Assembly (NCBI GenBank): GCA_965116245.1
Contig: OZ220497.1
Location: 496,001 to 560,000 of the forward strand
Direction: 5' to 3'
DNA: 64,000 nucleotides
DNA from: Poriferisodalis sp965116245
GTDB taxonomy: Bacteria > Actinomycetota > Acidimicrobiia > Acidimicrobiales > Poriferisodalaceae
Made by a program: the position numbers and the translations under genes. The notes beneath the pieces are model-generated. The model had not been told where the DNA came from. It worked only from the letters and a program-made list of their open reading frames with translations, and made no database searches. Shown here piece after piece: positions 1-8,946 of the stretch (position 1 is its first letter; each line of letters begins with the position of its first letter).

Positions 1-1
1 C

Positions 2-76
2 AACAGCGACCAGCTCCGCCGCCGCCCCCCCTTGGCCTCGAGGCTCAACTCGGGTGCCAAGGACCGCTACCCCTAG
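2..76 (+). CDS. possible 3' end of an upstream gene
   Basis: The frame starting at base 2 is open to a TAG at 74-76, giving about 24 residues that are basic and Pro/Arg-rich and end in DRYP. It would end 11 nt before the next GTG start, so it could be the C-terminus of a gene lying in the same direction. Nothing identifies the product, and a stretch this short can stay open by chance in GC-rich DNA. Confidence 0.2.
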   Translation, partial: NSDQLRRRPPLASRLNSGAKDRYP

Positions 77-87
77 CGTTATGGCAC

Positions 88-1749
88 GTGAGTGTTGTTG
101 CGGCGATTGACGTGGGCACTAACTCGTTCCATCTCGTCGTCGCCGACGTCAATGGTGAAGGCCACTTTGAGGTGCTGACACGCGAACGCGAGCCAGTTCG
201 GCTCGGCTCGGGTGGTGAAGACATGAAGTTACTTGCGCCCGAGGCCATTGATCGCGGCATAGTCACGCTCGCCAGGATGCGTCGCATCGCAGATCATGCT
301 GGCGCTGTTTCGGTGAAAGCGGTGGCTACCAGCGCGGTGCGCGAAGCCGACAATCGCGACGAGTTCACCCGACGGGCCCGCGCAGAAGCCAACGTGGATG
401 TTGAGGTGGTTTCCGGATTTGAAGAAGCTCGGCTCATCCACCTCGGCGTGATCGCAGCGGTGCCACTGGTCGACAAGCGCCACCTCGTCATTGACATTGG
501 TGGTGGATCTACCGAGTTCATCATCGGCGACGGCCCTGCGCCGTTGCTGCTGCGCAGCCTGAAGCTGGGCTCGATCCGACTCACTGACCGCTTCTTTCCC
601 GAAGGCCATACGCGCAAGCGGACCGTTCGAGAGTGCCGCAACTACGTCCGATCGTTCCTAGGTCGCCTACCGGCTGAGATCGCCGAGTTGGGATTCGAGA
701 CCGCTGTGGGCGCTTCAGGCACCATCGCAGCCGTAGCGCGGATGTGCGCCCTACGACGCGGCGACCGTCTCAGCCGCACCGGTCGGCTGTCGTTCAACAA
801 CAAAGAGCTGCAATCGCTCACCGACGAAGTGACGTCCGCCAAGACGCCCCAGGCGCGGCTCGCAGTAGGCGGTCTGGAAGAACGCAGGGCCGACATCATC
901 GTGGGCGGCGCATTGTTACTCGCAGAGACCTTTAGCCAGCTAGGCATCGATCGCATGGAGGTCTCCGATTATGCGCTGCGCGAAGGCATTCTATTTGAAC
1001 AGATGCGACGCTCAGCAATACCGGGGATGGACCCGTTCCGCCGCCTTGAAGACCTGCGGCGTTCGGGTGTCATGTATGTGGCCAACAGCTACCACGAAGA
1101 TCTACAACACGCCGAGCACATAACCGATCTGGCGCTTGAGTTGTTTGACAGTCTCCACCCGATGCACAGGCTCCATGACGAAGATCGAGAACTATTCGAA
1201 GCAGCCTCATTGCTACACAACATCGGCATGTTTGTCTCGCACAGTGCCCATCACCGCCATAGTTACTACCTCATTCGCAACAGCGAGCACCTGAACGGTT
1301 TCACCGAACGAGAGATTGAGATCATCGCGCAGGTGGCGCGCTACCACCGTAAGAGTGCTCCCAAGCTGAAGCACGAAGAGTTTGCTTCGCTTAGCAAGGT
1401 CGATCAGAATAGGGTGCGCTGGATGGCGGCCATGTTGCGTGTCGCCATCGGGTTTGACCGCTCAAACCGCCAAGTCGTAACCCGAGTACGGGCGGTGAAA
1501 TCCATGGCAGCTAGTTCGCGAGCACACAACGCCGAATTACGCCTTATCGCCCGGGTTGCGCCCGACGCAGACACGTCGGTAGAACTGTTCACTGCTCAAA
1601 GTCGCAGCGAGTTGCTCGCATCGGTTACCGGTTGCACGGTGGTGATCGAAGCTGAAATCGCCGCTAGTGGTAGGCCAACTCACCCCACCAATGGGCTGCG
1701 CTGTGGCCTCAAAAATGTGACTGCCCCGGCCACGAGCACCAGCGCCTGA
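88..1749 (+). CDS. ppx: exopolyphosphatase / Ppx-GppA phosphatase with C-terminal HD domain
   Basis: Probable cytoplasmic enzyme that removes phosphate from polyphosphate or from pppGpp. The N-terminal 300 residues show the ASKHA-fold signatures of Ppx/GppA: IDVGTNSF (7-14), the GFEEARL segment (110-116, which holds the catalytic glutamate in this family) and DIGGGSTEF (136-144). Residues of about 335-480 form an HD-like domain with HAEH, LLHNIG and ARYHR. At 553 aa it has the length of two-domain Ppx proteins. The start is GTG; an ATG at 81 is in another frame. The last 35 residues are low-complexity and probably a disordered tail. Ppx cannot be separated from GppA by sequence inspection alone. 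Confidence 0.85.
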   Translation: MSVVAAIDVGTNSFHLVVADVNGEGHFEVLTREREPVRLGSGGEDMKLLAPEAIDRGIVTLARMRRIADHAGAVSVKAVATSAVREADNRDEFTRRARAEANVDVEVVSGFEEARLIHLGVIAAVPLVDKRHLVIDIGGGSTEFIIGDGPAPLLLRSLKLGSIRLTDRFFPEGHTRKRTVRECRNYVRSFLGRLPAEIAELGFETAVGASGTIAAVARMCALRRGDRLSRTGRLSFNNKELQSLTDEVTSAKTPQARLAVGGLEERRADIIVGGALLLAETFSQLGIDRMEVSDYALREGILFEQMRRSAIPGMDPFRRLEDLRRSGVMYVANSYHEDLQHAEHITDLALELFDSLHPMHRLHDEDRELFEAASLLHNIGMFVSHSAHHRHSYYLIRNSEHLNGFTEREIEIIAQVARYHRKSAPKLKHEEFASLSKVDQNRVRWMAAMLRVAIGFDRSNRQVVTRVRAVKSMAASSRAHNAELRLIARVAPDADTSVELFTAQSRSELLASVTGCTVVIEAEIAASGRPTHPTNGLRCGLKNVTAPATSTSA

Positions 1750-1796
1750 AATTGCGCTAGTGCCCGCAGCCGGGGTCAGCCGCAAAGAGATTTGAA

Positions 1797-3974
1797 CTAC
1801 GCGCCGGGAATGTGAAGCACCCAGCCAGCGATGATCAGATCAGGGTTAGTGAAGGTTCGGCCATCGGCCTGCTTCTTGCCCTTGTTTGCCTCGTAGATCT
1901 TCGTCCAATGGCTCGCGTGTCCGAGGTACATCTCAGCGATCTTCCGGAGATAGTCGCCCGGCTTCACGGTGTAATAGACGCCATCTGATTTCATGGCGTC
2001 GGCCTTGTCGCCGTCCATCATGTCGTCCATGTCGTCGCCGGACTTATCGCCGTCCATCATGTCGTCAGCTTTGTCGCCGTCCATGTCGTCACCGGACTTG
2101 TCCCCGTCCATCATGTCGTCCATGTCATCGCCGGACTTATCGCCGTCCATGTCGTCGTCTGCCATCTCAGCGGGGTACTTGCCCGGATCGTCGCGACCTA
2201 GCAGCGCCATGCCGACCTTGTTCACATGCATCAACGCATCTTCCATCAAGATCTTCTCATGATCAGAACCCGGATAGTGCGCACAGAACTTACTCGAAGA
2301 ATCAGCCGTAATACCATCACCCGCAGCGACACGCATCAAACGACAATCCAACGACTCCCACCAAGAACCCACACTCGCAAACGGACCACCCTGATAAATC
2401 GACTTAGCAGCCGCATTCACCAAACCACGAGTCTGCTCATCCAAATCGGCATACATCTTCTTCGCAGCCATCATCTGCGCCTCAGACGCACCATCACCAT
2501 GCAACGCAGCCACCATCTGCTCAGGCGTCAACACATTCCACCAACGCATCGCATAATCAACCTCAGCCGCCGGATACGTCCCAGCATCGTCATGCCCTAG
2601 CAGCGCCATGCCGACCTTGTTCACATGCATCAACGCATCTTCCATCAAGATCTTCTCATGATCAGAACCCGGATAGTGCGCACAGAACTTACTCGAAGAA
2701 TCAGCCGTAATACCATCACCCGCAGCGACACGCATCAAACGACAATCCAACGACTCCCACCAAGAACCCACACTCGCAAACGGACCACCCTGATAAATCG
2801 ACTTAGCAGCCGCATTCACCAAACCACGAGTCTGCTCATCCAAATCGGCATACATCTTCTTCGCAGCCATCATCTGCGCCTCAGACGCACCATCACCATG
2901 CAACGCAGCCACCATCTGCTCAGGCGTCAACACATTCCACCAACGCATCGCATAATCAACCTCAGCCGCCGGATACGTCCCAGCATCGTCATGCCCTAGC
3001 AGCGCCATGCCGACCTTGTTCACATGCATCAACGCATCTTCCATCAAGATCTTCTCATGATCAGAACCCGGATAGTGCGCACAGAACTTACTCGAAGAAT
3101 CAGCCGTAATACCATCACCCGCAGCGACACGCATCAAACGACAATCCAACGACTCCCACCAAGAACCCACACTCGCAAACGGACCACCCTGATAAATCGA
3201 CTTAGCAGCCGCATTCACCAAACCACGAGTCTGCTCATCCAAATCGGCATACATCTTCTTCGCAGCCATCATCTGCGCCTCAGACGCACCATCACCATGC
3301 AACGCAGCCACCATCTGCTCAGGCGTCAACACATTCCACCAACGCATCGCATAATCAACCTCAGCCGCCGGATACGTCCCAGCATCGTCATGCCCTAGCA
3401 GCGCCATGCCGACCTTGTTCACATGCATCAACGCATCTTCCATCAAGATCTTCTCATGATCAGAACCCGGATAGTGCGCACAGAACTTACTCGAAGAATC
3501 AGCCGTAATACCATCACCCGCAGCGACACGCATCAAACGACAATCCAACGACTCCCACCAAGAACCCACACTCGCAAACGGACCACCCTGATAAATCGAC
3601 TTAGCAGCCGCATTCACCAAACCACGAGTCTGCTCATCCAAATCGGCATACATCTTCTTCGCAGCCATCATCTGCGCCTCAGACGCACCATCACCATGCA
3701 ACGCAGCCACCATCTGCTCAGGCGTCAACACATTCCACCAACGCATCGCGTAAGCGGGCATGTCGGCGTCCATGCTCTTGTCGCCATCCATTTCAGCCGC
3801 GGCGGCTGCGGGGATGGTTACGAACAGCATCGCCGCGGCTGCAAACACGATTGCTAGGCGTCGCGCCAATCCAGCCCGGAGGGCTGTGGGGGCGCGATGC
3901 AGCGACGCTCGTCGTTGAGGACGAACCGAGGGAGCTAACTCACCCCGGTTCACGTCGGACAGTACTGAACTCAT
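1797..3974 (-). CDS. secreted repeat protein: signal peptide, four identical 133-aa repeats, Asp-rich linker, LysM domain
   Basis: About 725 aa. The start is placed at ATG 3974 because AGAGG lies just upstream; the frame is also open further upstream, to about 4115. A basic N-terminus and a hydrophobic segment (LAIVFAAAAMLFVTIPAAAAA) form an export signal. Four repeats of 133 aa follow, each beginning YAMRWWNVLTPEQMV and ending near GMALLG; each has two Cys (LDCRLM, FCAHYPG) and several Trp. Next comes an acidic linker of MDGDKSGDD-type units that could bind divalent cations. A C-terminal LysM domain (YTVKPGDYLRKIAEMYLG to LIIAGWVLHIP) suggests peptidoglycan binding. I do not recognise the repeat domain. 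Inference: cell-wall-attached surface protein. Codon choice inside the repeats (GGT, TTG, GAT, TCT) differs from the C-ending codons of the linker. Confidence 0.8.
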   Translation of the reverse strand: MSSVLSDVNRGELAPSVRPQRRASLHRAPTALRAGLARRLAIVFAAAAMLFVTIPAAAAAEMDGDKSMDADMPAYAMRWWNVLTPEQMVAALHGDGASEAQMMAAKKMYADLDEQTRGLVNAAAKSIYQGGPFASVGSWWESLDCRLMRVAAGDGITADSSSKFCAHYPGSDHEKILMEDALMHVNKVGMALLGHDDAGTYPAAEVDYAMRWWNVLTPEQMVAALHGDGASEAQMMAAKKMYADLDEQTRGLVNAAAKSIYQGGPFASVGSWWESLDCRLMRVAAGDGITADSSSKFCAHYPGSDHEKILMEDALMHVNKVGMALLGHDDAGTYPAAEVDYAMRWWNVLTPEQMVAALHGDGASEAQMMAAKKMYADLDEQTRGLVNAAAKSIYQGGPFASVGSWWESLDCRLMRVAAGDGITADSSSKFCAHYPGSDHEKILMEDALMHVNKVGMALLGHDDAGTYPAAEVDYAMRWWNVLTPEQMVAALHGDGASEAQMMAAKKMYADLDEQTRGLVNAAAKSIYQGGPFASVGSWWESLDCRLMRVAAGDGITADSSSKFCAHYPGSDHEKILMEDALMHVNKVGMALLGRDDPGKYPAEMADDDMDGDKSGDDMDDMMDGDKSGDDMDGDKADDMMDGDKSGDDMDDMMDGDKADAMKSDGVYYTVKPGDYLRKIAEMYLGHASHWTKIYEANKGKKQADGRTFTNPDLIIAGWVLHIPGA
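2197..3748. repeat. four tandem copies of a 399-bp coding repeat
   Basis: Copies start at 2197, 2596, 2995 and 3394, exactly 399 bp apart; the last is cut after about 355 bp, where the sequence changes to the signal-peptide side. I see no nucleotide difference between copies, including at synonymous sites. The period is a multiple of three, so copy-number change would keep the reading frame. Such identity implies very recent amplification, ongoing gene conversion, or an assembly that duplicated or collapsed copies. Confidence 0.95.
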
Positions 3975-4127
3975 TGTTGCCTCTTTCATATTGGGATCAA
4001 CCACCGCACCCAGTGCGGCAGGGCTCTTTGGGCAAGCCGCACGAGACTTTAGCGCTTCTGCGCCCGCTACTATGACGTATAGGCAGAGATTGTGTGAGCA
4101 AGGCAATTGCCACAACTCAGTCGCAAC

Positions 4128-4643
4128 TCAGTCGATGGCGAAATCGGCGACTTTGCCACCGCTGGCATGCACCAGCTCATCAGGTGTCAACTCAAACACT
4201 GTGTCCGGCGATCCGGCGGCTGCCCAAACGGTGTCATAATGCAGCAGCGCCCTATCGACGACCGTGCGCAGCGGCTGAACGTGGCCGAACGGGGGCGTTC
4301 CGCCAATCGCGTAGCCGGTCGCCTCTCGCACCCCGTTGGCATCGGCGCGTGTGATCGTGCCGCCCAGTACGGCGCTCAACTTCGTTGTGTCGACCCGGTT
4401 GGAGCCCGATGTCAGCGCCAGTACCGCATCGGTGTTGCAGAGGAACACCAGCGACTTAACGATCTGGCCTAGAGCGCAACCCACAGCAGAGGCGGCCTGC
4501 TCCGCCGTGTGAGTTCCCTCTGGAAAGCGAACTATCTCCGGCGCCACGCCCCGTGCCGTCGCGCGGGCCAGGAAACGCGCACAGGCGCTCGGTAGCGGCG
4601 CTGCCGAGCGCGTGCCTTCAGTGTCGGCCACTTCTTCGGCCAA
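4128..4643 (-). CDS. YbaK/EbsC-family aminoacyl-tRNA deacylase
   Basis: About 171 aa, the usual size of a free-standing YbaK/prolyl-tRNA-editing domain, which hydrolyses mischarged tRNA such as Cys-tRNA(Pro). Family features seen are HTAEQAASAVGC near the N-terminus, the IVKSLVFLCN segment with its conserved lysine, and the GYAIGGTPPFGH loop. The start used is TTG at 4643; a GTG four codons later is an alternative. It lies downstream of the luciferase-like gene on the same strand with a gap of 37 nt and may share its transcript. Substrate specificity cannot be read from the sequence. Confidence 0.8.
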   Translation of the reverse strand: MAEEVADTEGTRSAAPLPSACARFLARATARGVAPEIVRFPEGTHTAEQAASAVGCALGQIVKSLVFLCNTDAVLALTSGSNRVDTTKLSAVLGGTITRADANGVREATGYAIGGTPPFGHVQPLRTVVDRALLHYDTVWAAAGSPDTVFELTPDELVHASGGKVADFAID

Positions 4644-4680
4644 CTATCCGGCTAGTCGCCTACGCCGGTTGATCGTCTAG

Positions 4681-5727
4681 CTACTCGGCCCAGGCCTTCA
4701 CTTGGGAGATCACCTCAAGCGGGTTCTCGGTTTCGGGCGGTATCGAGATGTCCAGGTAGGAAACACCGACAGAGCGATACACCTCGATTCGTTCCTTCAC
4801 TCGCTCTGGGTCGCCAGTCAAGCTGGCCCGGTCGACGTAATCGTCAGGCACCGCTGCAAATGCCTCGTCTCGTTTTCCAGTCAGGAACAAGTCTTGAATC
4901 TTCTCGGCCTCATCCACGTAGCCGTAGCGCTTGAACAGGTCGTTGTAGAAGTTCTTGTCGCGAGCGCCCATGCCACCCACATAGAAGCCCACGTTGTCGC
5001 GCACACCCTTGCGGACGGAGTCCACCATGGGTCCCGATCCCATGGCCACGGCGCCGCCTGCCACGATTTGCAGTTCGCTCAATTCACCGGAGCGGCGGGA
5101 GCCGCCTGCCGATAACGAGTCGCCCCACACGTCGTTGAACTTCTCGGGCAAGAAGTGAATGGGCTGCCAGACGTTGGCCAGCTCGGCTGTCAGTTCCACG
5201 TTGCGTGGGCCTATTGACGCGACTGCTATAGGAATGTCGCGTCGAAGGGGCTTGGCCATCAGCTTCAGCGGCTTGCCCAGACCCGTGCCCCCGTCGTAGG
5301 GCAGGTTCACGGCGCGACCCTCATGAATGACCCGGTCACCGGACCATACTTTGCGGCAGATCTCAACGACGTCACGCGTGCGGCCCAAGGGCTTCGCGAA
5401 TGGGACACCGTGCCAGCCTTCGATGACCTGCGGCCCCGAAGTCCCCAGCCCCAGGATGAACCGACCCTCAGACAACGCGTCAATGGTCATCGCCGTTTGG
5501 GCCAAGATCGCGGGGCTACGCGAATACACGGGCAAGATGCCGGTCATTAGTTGGACTCGCTCAGTCTTGGCGGCAATGAACGCCAGCGTTGACACCAAGT
5601 CAAAGCCGTAGATCTCTCCGCCCCAGATCATGTCAACCCCGGCAGCTTCGAGGTCAGCCACGTGCTTGCTAAGCCGCTTGGGGTCCAAGCTCGCACCTGC
5701 TCCAATAGCCATGGATATCTTCATCAT
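4681..5727 (-). CDS. luciferase-like (LLM class) F420/flavin-dependent oxidoreductase
   Basis: A 348-aa TIM-barrel protein of the bacterial luciferase superfamily. Indicators are the N-terminal ISMAIGAG strand, a helix-strand pattern leading to GVDMIWGGE, the LMTGILPVYSRSPAILAQ segment and DALSEGRFILGLG, which matches the cofactor-binding region of F420-dependent members. The family reduces or oxidises diverse substrates with F420H2 or FMN; the substrate is unknown here. The start is the first of two adjacent ATGs, preceded by GGAG. It is divergent from the acyl-CoA dehydrogenase, with a shared 150-bp promoter region (5728-5877). Confidence 0.85.
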   Translation of the reverse strand: MMKISMAIGAGASLDPKRLSKHVADLEAAGVDMIWGGEIYGFDLVSTLAFIAAKTERVQLMTGILPVYSRSPAILAQTAMTIDALSEGRFILGLGTSGPQVIEGWHGVPFAKPLGRTRDVVEICRKVWSGDRVIHEGRAVNLPYDGGTGLGKPLKLMAKPLRRDIPIAVASIGPRNVELTAELANVWQPIHFLPEKFNDVWGDSLSAGGSRRSGELSELQIVAGGAVAMGSGPMVDSVRKGVRDNVGFYVGGMGARDKNFYNDLFKRYGYVDEAEKIQDLFLTGKRDEAFAAVPDDYVDRASLTGDPERVKERIEVYRSVGVSYLDISIPPETENPLEVISQVKAWAE

Positions 5728-5877
5728 TGTGCTCCGTTGCGCTGGCTGCTGTGTTCAGCGGGCCTTGAGTTTCGATCGGGCGAATCTTAGGAGCCCCGGC
5801 GTGCCGGTGTCGTGCCGAACATAGCGAACACGATTGGTTCCTGAGATCTAGAAGTATCAGACTAAGGAGGATGGGCA

Positions 5878-7077
5878 ATGGACGTTGACGGTGATGCTCA
5901 AACGCTGACAGGCACCGCTGGGTGCGACGCGGCCGACGAGATCATCGACACTCTGCGCCGTTGGGTAGACGAGGTAGTTGTGCCAGAGTCCAGCGCTTTG
6001 GAGCTCGCCGATGAGTATCCGACAAAGATGGCCGAACAGATGGAAGAGTTCGGCTTGTTCGGTGCGACCATTCCCGAGGCCTACGGCGGGCTTGAACTTG
6101 GCTACCTCACTTACGCTCGGACAATTGAGGAACTCTCGCGTGGATGGATGTCACTGGCGGGCATCGTCAACAGCCACCTCATATGTGCCAAGTTGATCTC
6201 TCGATTCGGCACTAAGGATCAGCAACGCCGCTCACTCCCGCAGATGGCCACGGGCAAGCTACGCGGCTGCTTCTCACTCTCAGAGCACGACAGTGGTTCC
6301 GACGCAGGTGCCCTGCGATGTCGGGCAGTGCGCGATGGCGACGAGTTCGTCATCAACGGTACGAAGATGTGGGTTACAAACGGGGAGCGAGCGGGCATCG
6401 TGGCCTTGCTAGCGCGAGTACCTGAAGGCGATGCAGGAGCCAGATCGGGCGTCACGTGTTTCTTGGTGGATAAGACACCGGGCAAACAGTCGGGTGGAAT
6501 CACCGTTAGCCGCAAGATCGACAAGATCGGCTACCGCGGACTTGAGACCGTGGAAATGTCCTACGTGGATCATCGGGTACCGCAAGATCGGGTGCTGGGA
6601 GGTGAGGAGGGCATCGGCAATGGGCTCCGTTGGGCTCTGGCTGCGCTGGAGCTAGGTCGAATCAACGTTGCGGCGCGCGGTGTGGGCGTTGCGCAGGCCG
6701 CCTACGACGCAGCGGTGGCGTATGCAAAACAACGTGAGACGTTTGGCAAACCCATCGCCAAGCACCAAGCCATTGCCTTCAAGATCGCGGAGATGGCCAC
6801 CAAGTTGCACGCTGCCCGCCTTATGACCTACGACGCCGCCCGCAAGGCCGATGCAGGCGAACGTGTCGATCTGGCAGCGGGCATGGCCAAACTGTTCGCA
6901 TCCGAAACCGCTGCCGAGTTATCGCTGGATGCCATGCGCATCCACGGCGGCAATGGCTTTTCGACTGAATATCCGGTGGAGCGCTACTACCGAGATGCAC
7001 CGCTCATGATCATCGGGGAAGGCACCAGCGAGATCCAAAAGCTGGTCATCAGCCGCGCCCTACTTGCTGACGACTGA
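5878..7077 (+). CDS. acyl-CoA dehydrogenase
   Basis: FAD enzyme of 399 aa that introduces the alpha-beta double bond into an acyl-CoA, passing electrons to ETF. It carries the first family signature, SEHDSGSDAG (135-144), a C-terminal RIHGGNGFSTEYPVERYYRD block and GEGTSEIQ, in which E381 sits at the position of the MCAD catalytic base. A strong AAGGAGG lies 7 nt before the ATG; another ATG at 5871 is out of frame. The usual length and intact active site suggest a functional enzyme of the short/branched-chain or glutaryl-type groups; chain length cannot be told by eye. Confidence 0.92.
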   Translation: MDVDGDAQTLTGTAGCDAADEIIDTLRRWVDEVVVPESSALELADEYPTKMAEQMEEFGLFGATIPEAYGGLELGYLTYARTIEELSRGWMSLAGIVNSHLICAKLISRFGTKDQQRRSLPQMATGKLRGCFSLSEHDSGSDAGALRCRAVRDGDEFVINGTKMWVTNGERAGIVALLARVPEGDAGARSGVTCFLVDKTPGKQSGGITVSRKIDKIGYRGLETVEMSYVDHRVPQDRVLGGEEGIGNGLRWALAALELGRINVAARGVGVAQAAYDAAVAYAKQRETFGKPIAKHQAIAFKIAEMATKLHAARLMTYDAARKADAGERVDLAAGMAKLFASETAAELSLDAMRIHGGNGFSTEYPVERYYRDAPLMIIGEGTSEIQKLVISRALLADD

Positions 7078-7176
7078 CGGTCTGGGTCCGCCGATCTGAC
7101 GGCAGCGCTCTGGCTCACTGCGCCCACGGCACTTTTGGCATCTAAGTTGGCATACCTCGACGTGGAGGCATGAGAG

Positions 7177-8778
7177 ATGGCAGACCGCAAGTCGTTTTGG
7201 GCGTGGTGCCTGGAATCCGAAGAACCGACTGACGCGGATCGGGCCAAGCTGGCCGCGCAGCTCTCGGCGGAGTACGGCACCGAGATCACAGCTAAGCCTG
7301 TGCCCTCAGTTGAAGATGCCGAACTGCGTCCATCACGCATAGCTGTTGCTGACTCGGTGGCCCCTTGGTGTTCGGTCAGCACCTATGACAGAGCTCGCTA
7401 CGCCTATGGTGCCCACTTCACTGAGCGCGTGCGAGCGTTCAACTTGGACTTTGGGAATCCGCCCGATGTCGTGGCACACCCTCGCAATGAAACCGAAGTC
7501 GAAGCGACGCTGGATTGGTGCGACACCAACGGCTATATCGCCGTGCCTTACGGAGGCGGCTCGTCGGTGGTCTGGGGTGTCACGCCACCTGAAGATCGCG
7601 GCCCAACAGTGGTCATCTCGCTGGACCAGCTTGACCAGGTGCTCGAGATTGATGAAGTGTCGCGCGCAGCGCGTATTCAGGCAGGCGTGTTCGGCCCACA
7701 TCTGGAAGATCAGTTGCGACCCAGCGGACACACGCTACGTCATTTCCCGCAGTCGTTCCGCTTCTCGACGCTCGGTGGCTGGATCGCAACTCGTTCGGGC
7801 GGCCACTACGCCACCAACCACACCCACATCGACGAGTTCGTGGAGTCGATTCGGATGATCACTCCGTCGGGTTGGTGGGAGTCGCGTCGGTTGCCGGGCT
7901 CCGGTGCCGGTCCTAGCCCCGATCGCATGGTTATCGGATCGGAAGGCATCTACGGGATCATCACTGAAGCGTGGATGCGAATCCAAAAGCGTCCTACGTT
8001 TCGCGCTACCGCCGGTATCACCTTTCCAACATGGGCGCAGGGCTACGACGCTGTGCGACATATCGCTCAGGCCAAACTGTGGCCAGCCAACCTGCGGATA
8101 CTCGACCCCACCGAAGCCGGTCGAGCAGCCGGCATGGATGGCGACTACGCGCTTGTCATCGTGTCGTTCGAATCCGCCGAGCTGACACAGCGGCACAACA
8201 TCGCTCAGGCCGTTGAGATCGCCCGCGACTGCGGCGGCCATGTGCCCGCAGAAGAGATCCAGATTGACGATGGCTCAGGAGCGCCGACCGGACGCGGCGG
8301 CGCTGTCGGTGCCTGGCGTAACGCCTTTATCGGGGTTGGCAACGGCGTGGAAACGTCGTTGGGCCTAGTCAACGACACCTTCGAGACCGCTATCACCTGG
8401 GACCGTTGGCCCGAGTTTGACGCCGTCGTACGCGAGAAGGTTGGGGCGGTGTTGACTGATGTGTTCGGCAAGCACCATTCGCTGTCGTGTCGGTTCACAC
8501 ACGTCTACACCGACGGTCCCGCTCCCTATTACACGTGGTCCGGTATGGGAACCCAGGGTGGCGAGATTGAACAGTGGCAGATCGTCAAGGACGCCGCCAA
8601 CGAAGCGCTCGTGTCGGCAGGCGGAACCGTCACACACCACCATGCGGTTGGCCGAATGCACCGCCCGGATGCGTACGACCGTCAGCGTCCGGAGCTATTC
8701 GCCGAGGCCGTTCGTGTGGTCAAGAAGCGACTTGACCCCAACGGCGTTCTCAACCCCGGTGTGCTGATTGACGCCTGA
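7177..8778 (+). CDS. FAD-binding oxidase of the alkylglycerone-phosphate synthase (AGPS) type
   Basis: 533 aa, PCMH/vanillyl-alcohol-oxidase fold. FAD-binding elements are PYGGGSSVVWG (124-134), GWIATRSGGH (201-210) and GSEGIYGIITE (254-264). The C-terminus has a THHHAVGRMHR block (486-496) like the His-rich active-site loop of alkyldihydroxyacetonephosphate synthase, which makes ether-lipid precursors. In actinobacteria many such proteins are annotated simply as FAD-binding oxidoreductases, and real AGPS function is unproven. GGAGG lies 8 nt before the ATG. It follows the acyl-CoA dehydrogenase by 99 nt in the same direction, so cotranscription is possible. Confidence 0.85.
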   Translation: MADRKSFWAWCLESEEPTDADRAKLAAQLSAEYGTEITAKPVPSVEDAELRPSRIAVADSVAPWCSVSTYDRARYAYGAHFTERVRAFNLDFGNPPDVVAHPRNETEVEATLDWCDTNGYIAVPYGGGSSVVWGVTPPEDRGPTVVISLDQLDQVLEIDEVSRAARIQAGVFGPHLEDQLRPSGHTLRHFPQSFRFSTLGGWIATRSGGHYATNHTHIDEFVESIRMITPSGWWESRRLPGSGAGPSPDRMVIGSEGIYGIITEAWMRIQKRPTFRATAGITFPTWAQGYDAVRHIAQAKLWPANLRILDPTEAGRAAGMDGDYALVIVSFESAELTQRHNIAQAVEIARDCGGHVPAEEIQIDDGSGAPTGRGGAVGAWRNAFIGVGNGVETSLGLVNDTFETAITWDRWPEFDAVVREKVGAVLTDVFGKHHSLSCRFTHVYTDGPAPYYTWSGMGTQGGEIEQWQIVKDAANEALVSAGGTVTHHHAVGRMHRPDAYDRQRPELFAEAVRVVKKRLDPNGVLNPGVLIDA

Positions 8779-8846
8779 CAAGCGGGCAACACCAGTTAGA
8801 AGCCTGTCTACATTGAATTCTTGTTCTTGGCACGGTCCTTGACGCT

Positions 8847-8917
8847 CTGAGAAAGCGACGCAGAAGCGGCCGCCGCCGGGATTGCTCCCAGCGGCAACGG
8901 CCACTCACTTCTCTCAG
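8847..8917. terminator. structured intergenic region between convergent genes, putative bidirectional terminator
   Basis: The gap between two convergent stop codons (8778 and 8947) can fold. A core hairpin at 8872-8895 pairs GCCGC with GCGGC and GGGA with TCCC around a TTGC loop, with one C/A mismatch. It is enclosed by GGCCG/CGGCC and by an imperfect outer CTGAGAAAG / CTTCTCTCAG stem. There is no clear U tract, so a terminator role is inferred from position and structure only. Confidence 0.4.
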
Positions 8918-8946
8918 TCATGCGCGCAAACAAATGCCAGCCCCAA

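Noticed and set aside
2197..3748. CRISPR array
   Set aside because: Repeats are 399 bp, contiguous without spacers and lie within an open reading frame.
2226..3857. Four repeated 124-144-residue frames on the plus strand (MHQRIFHQDLL...)
   Set aside because: They are the antisense of the 399-bp repeats in the secreted LysM gene; Arg/His-rich composition and exact repetition follow from the coding strand.
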